IMG/VR virus record: IMGVR_UViG_3300050821_009922
Location: 1-52,672 of that record
DNA length: 52,672 nt
DNA from: a virus
Reading direction: 5' to 3' (one strand)
The notes under the pieces were generated by a model. It was not told the origin of the DNA. It did no database searches and was given only the letters and a program-made list of their open reading frames with translations. This document shows, piece after piece, positions 31,400 through 39,619 of this stretch; the stretch's first letter is position 1; the number at the start of each line of letters is the position of its first letter. The position numbers were made by a program, and so were the translations under genes.

Positions 31400-32191
31400 T
31401 CATGCCTGACCAGTCAGGTTGTAAATCTGTGACAGAAATTCAGGGTCTTCCTTGAGACGATTGAAGCTTTCCCTGAGGGTCTTAGGACGGTCTGGATCAG
31501 CTGTCGGCGCTACCCCCACTGGCATCCCGGAAGGCCTGGCCAGGTTATTGGACAATAGATCCTGGCGGGCCTTGGAATAGGCCTCCTCGCGGATCTTCTC
31601 AGCTTCAGCCTTACGCTCCCGGGGAGTACGCCACTCGTCATAGACCTTGCGTACATCAGGAACTCCACCAGAGTCCAGATACTTCTTCTCAGCAGCCGTC
31701 TTCACTGCCACGTCATAGCCAATCTCTTTGCGGAAGTCCTCTGGCATGGCTGAGTAACGCATCTCAGAGAAGGTATCAGTGATGTACTTAACGCCTAAGC
31801 CTAGAGCCTTCTGGAACTGGGCAATCTGTTCAGCCTGCTTGGTGATCTGAGCTTCTACGTTGGCCTTGAGATACTCGGCCACCGGAGCAAAGAATGGGTC
31901 TTTGATCCAGTCAGTAGTAGTTGTAGTGGGCTGCTGAGTCTGCTTATTCTTGGCTGCTTCCATAGCAGTCCAGATATTCACTACTTCCTCCTGGGCAGCG
32001 GCCAGCTTCTTAGCCTCATCTGCCAGCTTCTGGCGCTCAGCGTCCAAAGACTTAGCCAGATCCTGGCCACTGGCATCCTGAAACTGGCGTAGCTCGCCTA
32101 GCGTCATTTTGAGACCATCACCCACAACCAGCTCCATCGTGTCTGGATAGGTCTTCTTATCGCGGATTGCAGCTCCAAGATCGAAGTTCAT
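31400..32191 (-). CDS. Scaffolding protein (263 aa)
   Basis: ATG 32191 follows AAGGAGA. It is a highly charged, mostly helical protein with a central coiled coil (LDAERQKLADEAKKLAAAQEE) and a basic or Pro-rich C-terminus, lying immediately before the capsid gene (apart from the HNH insertion). This composition and place are standard for a capsid scaffold. Confidence 0.75.
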   Translation of the reverse strand: MNFDLGAAIRDKKTYPDTMELVVGDGLKMTLGELRQFQDASGQDLAKSLDAERQKLADEAKKLAAAQEEVVNIWTAMEAAKNKQTQQPTTTTTDWIKDPFFAPVAEYLKANVEAQITKQAEQIAQFQKALGLGVKYITDTFSEMRYSAMPEDFRKEIGYDVAVKTAAEKKYLDSGGVPDVRKVYDEWRTPRERKAEAEKIREEAYSKARQDLLSNNLARPSGMPVGVAPTADPDRPKTLRESFNRLKEDPEFLSQIYNLTGQA

Positions 32192-32200
32192 AGAGTCTCC

Positions 32201-32443
32201 TTAGCTCTGTCCCAATACCGCAAAGGCAGTGGATGCACTGGAAGGGGCTGCCACAACATAGACCGACTCAAGACTGATATACCCATCAAGAGCTGCTTTC
32301 GCCAGAACTGCATTGGCCTCATCCACATGAGGAGGAAGAACCACGATGCGATATTTGGGCTTAGCTACTGGCTTGGCAGGAGTTGCTGTAGTTCCTACTA
32401 GCTCGGGTCCGGAACTCTGGGGCGTAACTGGAATCGTTGCCAT
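32201..32443 (-). CDS. Small virion-module protein
   Basis: Eighty residues after AGGAGG. A low-complexity N-terminus (residues 1-28) is followed by a small alpha/beta segment (YRIVVLPPHVDEANAVLAKA). Family unknown; it lies beside the scaffold gene. Confidence 0.65.
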   Translation of the reverse strand: MATIPVTPQSSGPELVGTTATPAKPVAKPKYRIVVLPPHVDEANAVLAKAALDGYISLESVYVVAAPSSASTAFAVLGQS

Positions 32444-32452
32444 AATTTCCTC

Positions 32453-32893
32453 CTACATTCCTGGCTGTGGGCCAAACGGTGTTGCCCCCGTGGTTGGTTG
32501 CTGCTGAGCAGACTGCAATCCCAGCGGGGGATGAACATTCTTAAGTGTTTCCTGGGCCTTCTCAAAGGCCTTGATGGCAGCGTTAAGACCGGTCACTGCC
32601 TGGGAGATTCCCTTGGCTGCATCAGCTACCCGGTTGACTGCTACCGGAAAGAGGGCGCTAATCGCCTGCTTATACTTCTGCAAATCTGCCACAATCTTGC
32701 CCGGATCAACGTTCTGCAGCTGAGAGTATTCCTGGGATACGGCTGCCCCAATTGCCTCCGGATTCACGCCCCCACCCGGTGACCCAGGTGCTGACGAGGG
32801 AGGGCCTCCACCCGGACCACCGGGGGCTCCACCGCCACCAATCTTTGACATCAGGGCGGGAAGAAGCATGGCAGCTATGGGAGAAGTGGACAC
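32453..32893 (-). CDS. Hypothetical head-module protein with Gly/Pro linker
   Basis: GTG 32893 lies three bases after the stop of the 59-residue gene; 146 residues. A hydrophobic start, a Gly/Pro-rich linker (about 19-42), then a long helix region (residues 45-120). Probably a minor structural protein; no motif recognised. Confidence 0.6.
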   Translation of the reverse strand: MSTSPIAAMLLPALMSKIGGGGAPGGPGGGPPSSAPGSPGGGVNPEAIGAAVSQEYSQLQNVDPGKIVADLQKYKQAISALFPVAVNRVADAAKGISQAVTGLNAAIKAFEKAQETLKNVHPPLGLQSAQQQPTTGATPFGPQPGM

Positions 32894-32896
32894 TGG

Positions 32897-33076
32897 TTAC
32901 TTGGTCCCCTTCTTAGTGCCTGGCTTGGTAGCCTCGTCCAGAAATCCCTGGAAGTCATCGGGCTTCATTAGGGGATTGTTCATAATCCCGGGTCCCGGAT
33001 CAGCCTTACCTGGCTCCGCATTCAGCGGCGACACCAGAGAACTATTCTTGAACGTGTTCCCCATCTTATCCGGCAT
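32897..33076 (-). CDS. 59-residue small protein
   Basis: ATG 33076 follows AGGAGA by six bases. The product is polar with a Pro/Gly-rich middle and a Lys-rich C-terminus (KPGTKKGTK). The strong ribosome site and tight spacing to both neighbours support it. Function unknown. Confidence 0.65.
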   Translation of the reverse strand: MPDKMGNTFKNSSLVSPLNAEPGKADPGPGIMNNPLMKPDDFQGFLDEATKPGTKKGTK

Positions 33077-33085
33077 GTAAGTCTC

Positions 33086-33340
33086 CTATTTTCTCTGTGA
33101 TCGGTGATAGCCCAGAACCCCACCGCTATCGTCACTTTTTGGCGTGCGGGGCACCATGTCATCATTTGAAGGAATCTGGTCGCCATCCCGGGCCCAGTCA
33201 TCAGCATTGTGGACCGTGGGAATACCGGCAGTCTGAGGCCCCACTAGAATTGAGTTCCGCCACTTGTCGTGAGTAGTGTCACGAGTGGGATGCCCGGTAT
33301 TCTGGGGAAGCGTCTCACGGTCGTCTTTGCGTAGAGGCAT
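33086..33340 (-). CDS. Small hypothetical protein
   Basis: Eighty-four residues, highly polar (Asp, Arg, Thr, Asn), probably disordered. Starts at ATG 33340, seven bases downstream of the end of the 43-residue gene. Function unknown. Confidence 0.55.
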   Translation of the reverse strand: MPLRKDDRETLPQNTGHPTRDTTHDKWRNSILVGPQTAGIPTVHNADDWARDGDQIPSNDDMVPRTPKSDDSGGVLGYHRSQRK

Positions 33341-33347
33341 GGTGGTC

Positions 33348-33479
33348 TCAGTATTTCGAGTGATGACGCTTGCCCGCCTTGCGGGTAGAGCGCCGCTCAG
33401 ACTTGCGGGAGGCTGATTTCTTGAGCGCCTTGAACCCGGGCTGAGAGCTTTCTACGCCCTTCATTCTGGGGTCTTTCAT
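33348..33479 (-). CDS. 43-residue basic protein
   Basis: ATG 33479 follows GGAGA by six bases. The product is dominated by Lys, Arg and Ser, including KSERRSTRKAGKRHHSKY. It may be a DNA- or capsid-binding peptide. Real by ribosome site and spacing. Confidence 0.65.
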   Translation of the reverse strand: MKDPRMKGVESSQPGFKALKKSASRKSERRSTRKAGKRHHSKY

Positions 33480-33495
33480 GGATAGTCTCCTTGGT

Positions 33496-33528
33496 AAAAG
33501 TGCCGGGATGGGGATGGGCCACCCCGGC
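33496..33528 (-). terminator. Hairpin with short T-run between small genes
   Basis: On the minus strand, GCCGGG (33528-33523) pairs with CCCGGC (33507-33502), extended by TGG/CCA inside, then ACTTTTACC. The T-run is only four bases, so it may be a partial terminator or attenuator within the late operon, between the 13-residue gene and the 43-residue gene. Confidence 0.45.
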
Positions 33529-33556
33529 GTGGGTTGACTACTGGCTACTCAGGAGA

Positions 33557-33598
33557 CTACTTTTTACGTCCGCGACCCTTTTTATGCCGACGAGCCAT
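33557..33598 (-). CDS. 13-residue basic micropeptide
   Basis: ATG 33598 lies six bases after GGAGG, the strongest site nearby. The product is MARRHKKGRGRKK, nine of its thirteen residues basic. A very short gene like this could be a DNA condensing peptide or a translated spacer; a real function cannot be shown from sequence. Confidence 0.45.
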   Translation of the reverse strand: MARRHKKGRGRKK

Positions 33599-33657
33599 GA
33601 TTGGCCTCCTTTCTGCGTCACATACGTGGCGCTCAAACCGCTTGACTAGCGAGAGCA

Positions 33658-33915
33658 TTACCGAGGTGACGCAGCCGGGATACCAGCCTTCGTGGGACCG
33701 TACTGCTGAAGCAGTGAGGAAGCTGTATGAACTAGCATCTCTTCGTAAGCAGGAGTGGAATCCCCTACTTCGGCTATCTTGGATTTGTGGAGATCAAACA
33801 TGGTCACCACTTGTCCGTCGATAGCTAATTGGATGCCCAGCCGCCAGTCTTCCCAATCCGTACCTTGACGAAGGATTTCTACTTGATGTCCCCGAACGCG
33901 CATCTCAGTGTCCAC
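33658..33915 (-). CDS. Small hypothetical protein near the portal gene
   Basis: Eighty-five residues from GTG 33915, or 81 from ATG 33903; neither has a clear ribosome site. The N-terminus is strand rich (VRGHQVEILRQG, LGIQLAIDGQVVTMF), the rest helical. Function unknown. Confidence 0.55.
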   Translation of the reverse strand: MDTEMRVRGHQVEILRQGTDWEDWRLGIQLAIDGQVVTMFDLHKSKIAEVGDSTPAYEEMLVHTASSLLQQYGPTKAGIPAASPR

Positions 33916-33972
33916 ACTGAGGGTAGCGAGTTATAAATAGCAAATGATAGTTTCGTGGATTTCGCGGAAAAG

Positions 33973-34191
33973 TTACTTCGGTACTCGTAGCCACCACTTT
34001 CCAGTGGGGTCCTGATAAGTAGCTACACCGAATACGATGATCTCGCCATCGCGTAGCATTTGCTGAATACGGCGTGGGGTACGACGATAGAGTTCAGCAA
34101 ATTCACGGACGGTGATCCAGCGGAAGATTGGATCAAATGTGCTCCAGGGAGGAGTGGCCGATATAGATTGAGTGGTAACTCCTATGCTCAT
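33973..34191 (-). CDS. Small helix-turn-helix protein
   Basis: A 72-residue protein whose start overlaps the portal stop (ATGA). The segment ITVREFAELYRRTPRRIQQMLRDGEI is a winged or excisionase/MerR-type helix-turn-helix (HTH_17-like), followed by a beta wing with W-W-L-R. A DNA-binding protein made in the late operon could serve as a regulator or a packaging cofactor. Confidence 0.7.
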   Translation of the reverse strand: MSIGVTTQSISATPPWSTFDPIFRWITVREFAELYRRTPRRIQQMLRDGEIIVFGVATYQDPTGKWWLRVPK

Positions 34192-35906
34192 TTAACCGTT
34201 CTTCCCTTCTTGACCGTCATCAGTGCCCGCATAGCATTCTCGCCCTCAGCCTTCTCCGCAATCTCCTTGGCTCCCGGCCAGCCCAGAGTAGTTAGCAAGG
34301 TTTCGTTATCAATTACACCAGCCTGCTTGAGCATAATGGCTGCCTTGCGGAGATTCTTGGCGGACAGGACTTCAAGCGATCCCGGATCAACCATGATGTT
34401 CCAGGAAGAATAGTCCTGGATGGGCTGCCATTCGGACATAGCAAACTCGCCCTCATCAAAGGTGGGAAACTTAAGGCCCCGGCGCTCCCCGAAAAACTTG
34501 GCGTAGAGGTAGAACACTAACTCTGCTGCCTTCTGAGTAGAACGAGCAGACATGCGTGCGCGAAGCTTAGTAAGCTTTGAAGACTCATCAATAGCCGATT
34601 CATAGAGTTCTACTGAGAGGTTCCCGGCTCCTGGTTGGCCACCCCGAGCCCCGGCATAGCCCTGGATCTCGGCTTGCTTGACCAGGGCAAACTTGATGTA
34701 TTCCAGGTAGCTGGCAGGGAAGGCATTAGGGGATACAAACTTGGGTTCCCCATGGTTCATGTTGACGACTTGAATTTCTCCGGGGAGTCCGCCGAATTTG
34801 TCGGCGTCGAGACCAGAACCATCTGGTAGGAGCCAGATACCATTGTTGCAGCGATAGGCGTTCTCAAACGCCTGGGTAAGACTGCGTTCAGCAAACTCCT
34901 GCAAAGTACGCGTATAGCGAATCGGAGGAGGAGCCCAGAATCCTTCAAGTTTGGGAAGCCCCCAGTATGGGATAAACGGAAACTTTCGGTGTGGAGTTGG
35001 ATTATCCCCGTCATAGAGAACAACTCCGTCACCGTCAATGGTAAGTCTGCCATTGGGAAACCTCAGCTTAAATTTAGATGCCGAGAGGAATTGATCGCCT
35101 GATTTAGAGCCCGCTGATTCCTTGACCTTTTCTGGAGTGGGATCAAGGGTGTAGCAGAAGCGGACGCTGACTAGACCCGTGGAGGGTACTCCTCGGGATG
35201 CTGGAGCACCGCCCATCGAGGTCAGTGGCCCGAATGGCATCTGCATGGAAGGGGTCACACCGCCCACTGGTGTACGGGCAGAGGGCTTGGGAGAGATACG
35301 GTAGGCTGTATCCGGCCAACGCCTACGTACCGCATCCAAGGTCATGGGACGGGTATAGACGGCGTACTCCCAGGAATCATCGAGTGATGTCGGGTCGGGA
35401 TCAAAGTCGTCAGGGTCAATGGCATCAAGCCATACACTTCCCCTGCCGTTATAGGCAAAGGGATCAATCCCTGCAGCCAGTATTCCGGTGCCTGCAAAGT
35501 TGGCCCAAAGCTGAGCCATCATAATGGAAAGTGAATACCATTCTTGCTTCCAGATACCACGGTAGATGGACTCCCGCTTGACATCCCGTTTTCCTTCTTC
35601 ATCGGTGAGGTAGATAACGGGAGAGTTGTCAGTCAGCTCTGCCGTCTCTGACAACATCTGCATCTGCAGTTCTGGAATGTCGACCCGGGGACGGAATACC
35701 AGTGGACCGGTGCCCTGGGAGGCATCTAAGGAGTAAAAGTCCTTGACATTTCTGAACCAACTCTCCCCCAGAAGATCACGTTTAGCATCCTTGGCAATAC
35801 GCTGCAGGAGGTCGATCTGCTGAACTAATGTAGGACGCTCATCACTGCCACTGGGAGTAGCATTGCGACTCCAGCTGGGACCGGTCATGATGGCAGAGGT
35901 GCTCAT
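34188..35906 (-). CDS. Portal protein (572 aa)
   Basis: Large, acidic-to-neutral protein upstream of the scaffold and capsid genes. It shows the features of a portal: an N-terminal helical region (IDLLQRIAKDAKRDLLGESWF), ALWANFAG-like core (MMAQLWANFAGTGILAAGID), a central wing with WLDAIDPDDFDPDP, and a C-terminal helix followed by LYAKFFGERRG and a crown-like Ala-rich end. Its start overlaps the stop of the preceding gene. It would form the dodecameric vertex for packaging. Confidence 0.85.
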   Translation of the reverse strand: MSTSAIMTGPSWSRNATPSGSDERPTLVQQIDLLQRIAKDAKRDLLGESWFRNVKDFYSLDASQGTGPLVFRPRVDIPELQMQMLSETAELTDNSPVIYLTDEEGKRDVKRESIYRGIWKQEWYSLSIMMAQLWANFAGTGILAAGIDPFAYNGRGSVWLDAIDPDDFDPDPTSLDDSWEYAVYTRPMTLDAVRRRWPDTAYRISPKPSARTPVGGVTPSMQMPFGPLTSMGGAPASRGVPSTGLVSVRFCYTLDPTPEKVKESAGSKSGDQFLSASKFKLRFPNGRLTIDGDGVVLYDGDNPTPHRKFPFIPYWGLPKLEGFWAPPPIRYTRTLQEFAERSLTQAFENAYRCNNGIWLLPDGSGLDADKFGGLPGEIQVVNMNHGEPKFVSPNAFPASYLEYIKFALVKQAEIQGYAGARGGQPGAGNLSVELYESAIDESSKLTKLRARMSARSTQKAAELVFYLYAKFFGERRGLKFPTFDEGEFAMSEWQPIQDYSSWNIMVDPGSLEVLSAKNLRKAAIMLKQAGVIDNETLLTTLGWPGAKEIAEKAEGENAMRALMTVKKGRTVK

Positions 35907-36166
35907 TGTGGCTTAGTCTCCGGGGAAAGCCATTCTTCCAGATACTCTGCTGGGGACTTCCCAGCATCTCCCTGTTGCCCCTTTAAAAGTTCTTCCACAT
36001 TCGCGGTGGCTGCAATCAGATCCTTGAGGGACACAATGGCGGGGCAAATAATCCCAGCATTCTCTGCCAATGCAGTTTGAAGATACATCCAGGCAGATAC
36101 CTTCTCCTGCTTACGCTTATGGGAGAATTCCCGGAATATTTCTGCCAGTACCTGCTGGGGAGTCAA
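35903..36166 (-). CDS. Hypothetical protein between terminase and portal genes
   Basis: I choose TTG 36166, which overlaps the upstream stop (TTGA), giving 87 residues. Upstream in-frame ATGs would overlap the previous gene by up to 190 bases without ribosome sites. The product is helical (QQVLAEIFREFSHKRKQEK, LKDLIAATANVEELL) and may be a head-assembly or packaging partner. Start uncertain. Confidence 0.5.
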   Translation of the reverse strand: MTPQQVLAEIFREFSHKRKQEKVSAWMYLQTALAENAGIICPAIVSLKDLIAATANVEELLKGQQGDAGKSPAEYLEEWLSPETKPQ

Positions 36167-36591
36167 TGCCTGGGCTCTTCCGGCTCCGGCATCCCGGCCA
36201 CTGCTTCTGCTCCCTGGGCTCTCCATTGCCGCATCGCATCTGCCTGAACCCGCTTCTTGAGATCCTCCAGGATTTGGTCCTCGGTCATCACCCGGTGTTT
36301 TGAGGGATCGGACGAGAGAGGTGATTGCTTCGGGATCGAAGTGCTTGTGGTCCATCCGGAGCCTCGGACTGGAGCGATGACTAGAGCTGGAGAGCCTGCC
36401 CGTAGAACACACTGCTGAGCAGAAATATCCCAGTCCACGAGAAGTGTACCACCGCTGTCCAGCTTCTCCAGTGATTGCGCACTGAGGCGGAGTTCCCCAC
36501 CGGTTTGCTCGATGAGGGCCAGTAGGAGAAGTGTCAGGTAGGACTCGCGGGAAAGGGCTCCCTGCGTGCGAGGGAAGGAGTTCATGATCAT
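36163..36591 (-). CDS. Hypothetical protein after the terminase module
   Basis: ATG 36591 follows TTGGAGGAG by six bases and overlaps the stop of the 30-residue gene (ATGA). The 142-residue product has an N-terminal helix with Leu-rich start (SYLTLLLLALIEQTGGELRL), a short beta region, and an acidic C-terminus. Family unknown. Confidence 0.65.
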   Translation of the reverse strand: MIMNSFPRTQGALSRESYLTLLLLALIEQTGGELRLSAQSLEKLDSGGTLLVDWDISAQQCVLRAGSPALVIAPVRGSGWTTSTSIPKQSPLSSDPSKHRVMTEDQILEDLKKRVQADAMRQWRAQGAEAVAGMPEPEEPRH

Positions 36592-36680
36592 GGCTTTCTC
36601 CTCCAACAATGCCTACACACGTACCAGTTTTTCAGTTTAATCCAGCGATGCCGCTTGCGTTTGCGGGAACAGTGCATCAT
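36588..36680 (-). CDS. 30-residue basic Cys peptide
   Basis: A very short gene that overlaps both neighbours by four-base stop-start junctions (ATGA). The product is basic and carries three cysteines (C4, C22, C25), the last two as C-x2-C in YVCRHCWRR, plus nearby His, enough for a small zinc site. The overlap pattern and a GGAG-like site support it. Confidence 0.6.
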   Translation of the reverse strand: MMHCSRKRKRHRWIKLKNWYVCRHCWRRKP

Positions 36681-36835
36681 TGTCTCCTCGCCTTCTTGTC
36701 AACCACAAGCAGGTACTGATAAGGAGGCCTGCCACACAACACAGCAGTTCCACGAAATTCCGCCCATAAATCGCTGATGTGTCCGCGAGGCTCGCGATGA
36801 TAGATCGCAACGATTACTTTCCATAGCTTGTTCAT
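36677..36835 (-). CDS. 52-residue small protein
   Basis: ATG 36835 overlaps the terminase stop (ATGA) and the stop overlaps the next start. The product begins MNKLWKVIVAIYHREPRGH, with a beta-like Tyr/Val-rich C-terminus. Family unknown. It is below the usual length cut-off but is well placed between coupled genes. Confidence 0.65.
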   Translation of the reverse strand: MNKLWKVIVAIYHREPRGHISDLWAEFRGTAVLCGRPPYQYLLVVDKKARRQ

Positions 36836-38643
36836 CGCCAGCCCTTGGCTTTCTGCTCTTGCTCGCGGTCATAGCGATCCCGGTCGCGGAGGAGCTGCTT
36901 GTAGACTCCGGCAGTCACTGAGCCCAAGTGCTCGAAGGTCATTTGTGGATTCAGCTTCTGGAGAGCCCGGGAATCCTGATCGGCATCGGTGGAGAGTGAG
37001 CTGGTAGCTCCTTCTAGCTTTCTGGGATGCCACTCAGAGCGGGCCACATTCGCCAGCATATAGGCCATGAGAACATCGTCGTGACCGAAGGCGATCTCCC
37101 AGCGCTCCCAGGAATCCTTGCGAGTAGCTACGTCCATCTGGCGTACTACTTCCTCATCACGCACGGTACACATACGATGAACAATGGATTCCCGAAAGGT
37201 AATCAGGAGGCGTTCCCGGGAACGGTAGGTAGTCTCCCAACCGTAGCTACCACCCCGCTTGCCTGCGGAGTATCCGGGGGCAATTTTGTCGTCTCTAGTA
37301 CCGCGCCAACGATAGAGGTTGGGATAGTGGAAGTAATCTCGGAGTCGCATCTGGCACCACAGCCCAAGGTTTCCAGTGAGTTCAATGCAAAGCATTCCAC
37401 GGTTATAATAGTGACCAATATAATGGCAGAGTCGGGCCAGGTATTCTGGATCAACTCGTTGAGCATATCTAAGAACTTGATTACCTGTTTCTCCGTCAAG
37501 GCCTACGATGGCCGCAAAGTCGCCTTCATCTTTACCTCGCGCTGCGTCAACTCCGAAATAGTAACGGTGATCCTTGATGGGAGGTTCCCATTGTAGGACT
37601 GGGCTAACGTCATTGGGCTTGCAGTAAATGTGGCTGGAGCTGGTTCCGGAGAAGACCTCGCCTGCAATCTCAACCTTCTTGTAGGGCTGAATGGAGTTGC
37701 GGGCAATGGACATCTCTTCCCGGGTAAATGCCGGTTCCCCAGTCGAGATAAAGGCCACATCTGGGGTGACCGGGAATTCCTGGTCAAAGATCTCGACATA
37801 GCCCCGGCAGGCGGGAGAGTCGATGGTCATGCGCCGCCAGGCGATCTGCTGAGGAGTAGCCTTGATCAGCTTACCGTCAATGTTGATACCCTCGGTCATG
37901 AGCAGGCGCTCGTCGTCATCTTTGGGGGCATCGGGGACAGGATGGTCGTAGTCGACACAAGTAGGGTCAATTAACCAGGAGAGAAAAATGGGAGTGAACT
38001 CGGTGTCACCACGAACACTGGCGTTCCAGAAATCGTAGAAGACTTCTCCAATACCGGTGCGACCGTTGGCGGTAGTTTCAACCACAATGATGGTATCGGC
38101 TGATCTGGGGACAGTGGGAAGCAATGCAGCAAAGGTTCCCGAGCCCGGGTAAAACGCTGCCTCACTACAGTGCAAGTCAGTAAGACTCATTCCCCTGCCA
38201 CCTTCTACGTTTCCAGCAGTTGCAATCGAGAGATATGAATCTCCACTGGAGTGGGGAAATGTGATTTTGTGCTGAGTCATAGGAGGAAGATTGAGAATGG
38301 ATTTAAGTGTCTTCTGAGATGGAAGGGACTCAGTGACCAGCGTGCGAGGGGTCTTGAATAGCTCCTTAGAAGATTTGAAGTCGTGGGTAACGATAAGAGA
38401 ATTCACTCCTGACTTACTGGTGCTGTGAACTGCCAGTAGTGCATCTGTGTAAGTAGAGATGCCCTGGCGACGGGCTTTCAGAATCACTGCCCGCATGGGA
38501 CGGTTCGAAGAGTGCTGCTTCTTGAGAGCAGTGTGGACTTTACGCTGGGAAGGATTCAGGGAGAATGGGATAAGCCTCTGGGAAAGTTTATCCCGAATGG
38601 GTAAACGAACCATGAACTCTTCGGCTCGGTCCAAGTTGAACAT
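36832..38643 (-). CDS. terL: Terminase large subunit
   Basis: ATG 38643 shares a base with the stop of the upstream gene (TAATG), giving 603 residues. The N-terminal ATPase has a Walker A-like KARRQGIST (about 56-64), a Walker B region LTDLHCSEAAFY (about 154-165) and the coupling stretch IIVVETTANG. The C-terminal RNase H-like nuclease begins near FGVDAARGKDEGDF (first Asp about 366) and ends with FGHDDVLMAYMLA. It packages DNA into the prohead. The module lies 31 kb from the end of the late operon. Confidence 0.9.
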   Translation of the reverse strand: MFNLDRAEEFMVRLPIRDKLSQRLIPFSLNPSQRKVHTALKKQHSSNRPMRAVILKARRQGISTYTDALLAVHSTSKSGVNSLIVTHDFKSSKELFKTPRTLVTESLPSQKTLKSILNLPPMTQHKITFPHSSGDSYLSIATAGNVEGGRGMSLTDLHCSEAAFYPGSGTFAALLPTVPRSADTIIVVETTANGRTGIGEVFYDFWNASVRGDTEFTPIFLSWLIDPTCVDYDHPVPDAPKDDDERLLMTEGINIDGKLIKATPQQIAWRRMTIDSPACRGYVEIFDQEFPVTPDVAFISTGEPAFTREEMSIARNSIQPYKKVEIAGEVFSGTSSSHIYCKPNDVSPVLQWEPPIKDHRYYFGVDAARGKDEGDFAAIVGLDGETGNQVLRYAQRVDPEYLARLCHYIGHYYNRGMLCIELTGNLGLWCQMRLRDYFHYPNLYRWRGTRDDKIAPGYSAGKRGGSYGWETTYRSRERLLITFRESIVHRMCTVRDEEVVRQMDVATRKDSWERWEIAFGHDDVLMAYMLANVARSEWHPRKLEGATSSLSTDADQDSRALQKLNPQMTFEHLGSVTAGVYKQLLRDRDRYDREQEQKAKGWR

Positions 38644-39179
38644 TAGGCTTGGTTCACCTGTTTCTGGCGGGGAGTAGATTTGGCATGGCTGGGCATGTTG
38701 CGGGCCAGCAGACAATTCTGGGAACAGTAGTAGGAATTGATTGGCATGTGGAATTGATCTCGCTCGGTCAGGATCTGGAAACCACCCGACTTTGAGATAT
38801 CAATCATACGGCCACAGGTCTTGCAGGGAGCTCGGTGGGTACCTGCATCGAGAGATTCCTGTTTCTGGCGGCGGGCTTGGGCTACAGAAGTGGAGCATAC
38901 GTTGAGAGCATTGAGTAACAATCCACAATCAGAGTAGCTCACGTCTGGGAGAGGAATTGATTCCAGCTCATTGATTAGATCCAGTACCTTGTATGCTACC
39001 TTGGCAATCAAAACAGTGTGGGTGGGTGCAGGCTTAGAGATGACGCGAGGCTTTTTGGCGGGTTGAGGTAGTACATCTGTGGCAATAGGATTGGCTACCT
39101 CACCACGCTTGGCGGCACGCTTGGCCTTCATCTTCTCACCGAAAGCAACACGTTGTTCTGGGGTCCAGACTCGGGGCAT
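38643..39179 (-). CDS. Possible terminase small subunit or packaging accessory protein
   Basis: A 178-residue protein directly before the large terminase gene. The N-terminus (WTPEQRVAFGEKMKAKRAAKRG) is a basic helix often seen in proteins next to terminase genes. The C-terminal half has zinc-type cysteines, CKTCGR and YYCSQNC, four ligands. The position suits a small terminase subunit, but the fold is not the usual helix-turn-helix, so the call is uncertain. Confidence 0.55.
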   Translation of the reverse strand: MPRVWTPEQRVAFGEKMKAKRAAKRGEVANPIATDVLPQPAKKPRVISKPAPTHTVLIAKVAYKVLDLINELESIPLPDVSYSDCGLLLNALNVCSTSVAQARRQKQESLDAGTHRAPCKTCGRMIDISKSGGFQILTERDQFHMPINSYYCSQNCLLARNMPSHAKSTPRQKQVNQA

Positions 39180-39188
39180 GTAAATCTC

Positions 39189-39374
39189 CTAGTTAGTAGA
39201 TCGGGCTAATTTAATGCGGGAAGGCTCAGCTGTTTCCTTCTGAGTAAGAAAACAAACAGTGCCACACTTACGGCAGAATACCTCAGTGATTTCTGTGACT
39301 TGTTCTGGTCCATCGACCGCAATACGCTGCTTCTTGATAAGAAATTCGTGAGCGTCATCAGGACAAATAGTCAT
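39189..39374 (-). CDS. Small zinc-type protein
   Basis: Sixty-one residues with FCRKCGTVCF (three cysteines) and one upstream Cys (about residue 4), possibly a single zinc site. Preceded by GGGAGG and coupled to the gene above. Function unknown. Confidence 0.65.
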   Translation of the reverse strand: MTICPDDAHEFLIKKQRIAVDGPEQVTEITEVFCRKCGTVCFLTQKETAEPSRIKLARSTN

Positions 39375-39619
39375 GGCTTTCCTCCCGGAAAAGAGTACTC
39401 CTTTTTCATCTCAAGATAACGGGTAAGGCGACGCTGTTGATCCAGATCGTTCTGATACTTGGTGTAGAGTGATGACGCTCGTTGGGCTGGTTTGGTTAGG
39501 GCCCGGGAGCACCCACATTCACATTGGAAGAACCAGAAGGCCTCGTTCTCGTTGAGCAAAAACATAGTGCGCTTGCACTGGGGCCAATGGCACTGGGGAG
39601 CTTTCAAGTATCTACTCAT
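39371..39619 (-). CDS. Small zinc-ribbon-like protein
   Basis: Eighty-two residues. CHWPQCKR and FQCECGCSR give up to five cysteines for a zinc ribbon in the N-terminal half, and the rest is a charged helix. The start overlaps the stop of the glycosyltransferase (ATGA). Function unknown. Confidence 0.65.
   Translation of the reverse strand: MSRYLKAPQCHWPQCKRTMFLLNENEAFWFFQCECGCSRALTKPAQRASSLYTKYQNDLDQQRRLTRYLEMKKEYSFPGGKP

Noticed and set aside
37027-37596. 189-residue plus-strand frame inside the terminase gene
   Set aside because: Antisense to the terminase, no ribosome site, no recognised domain.
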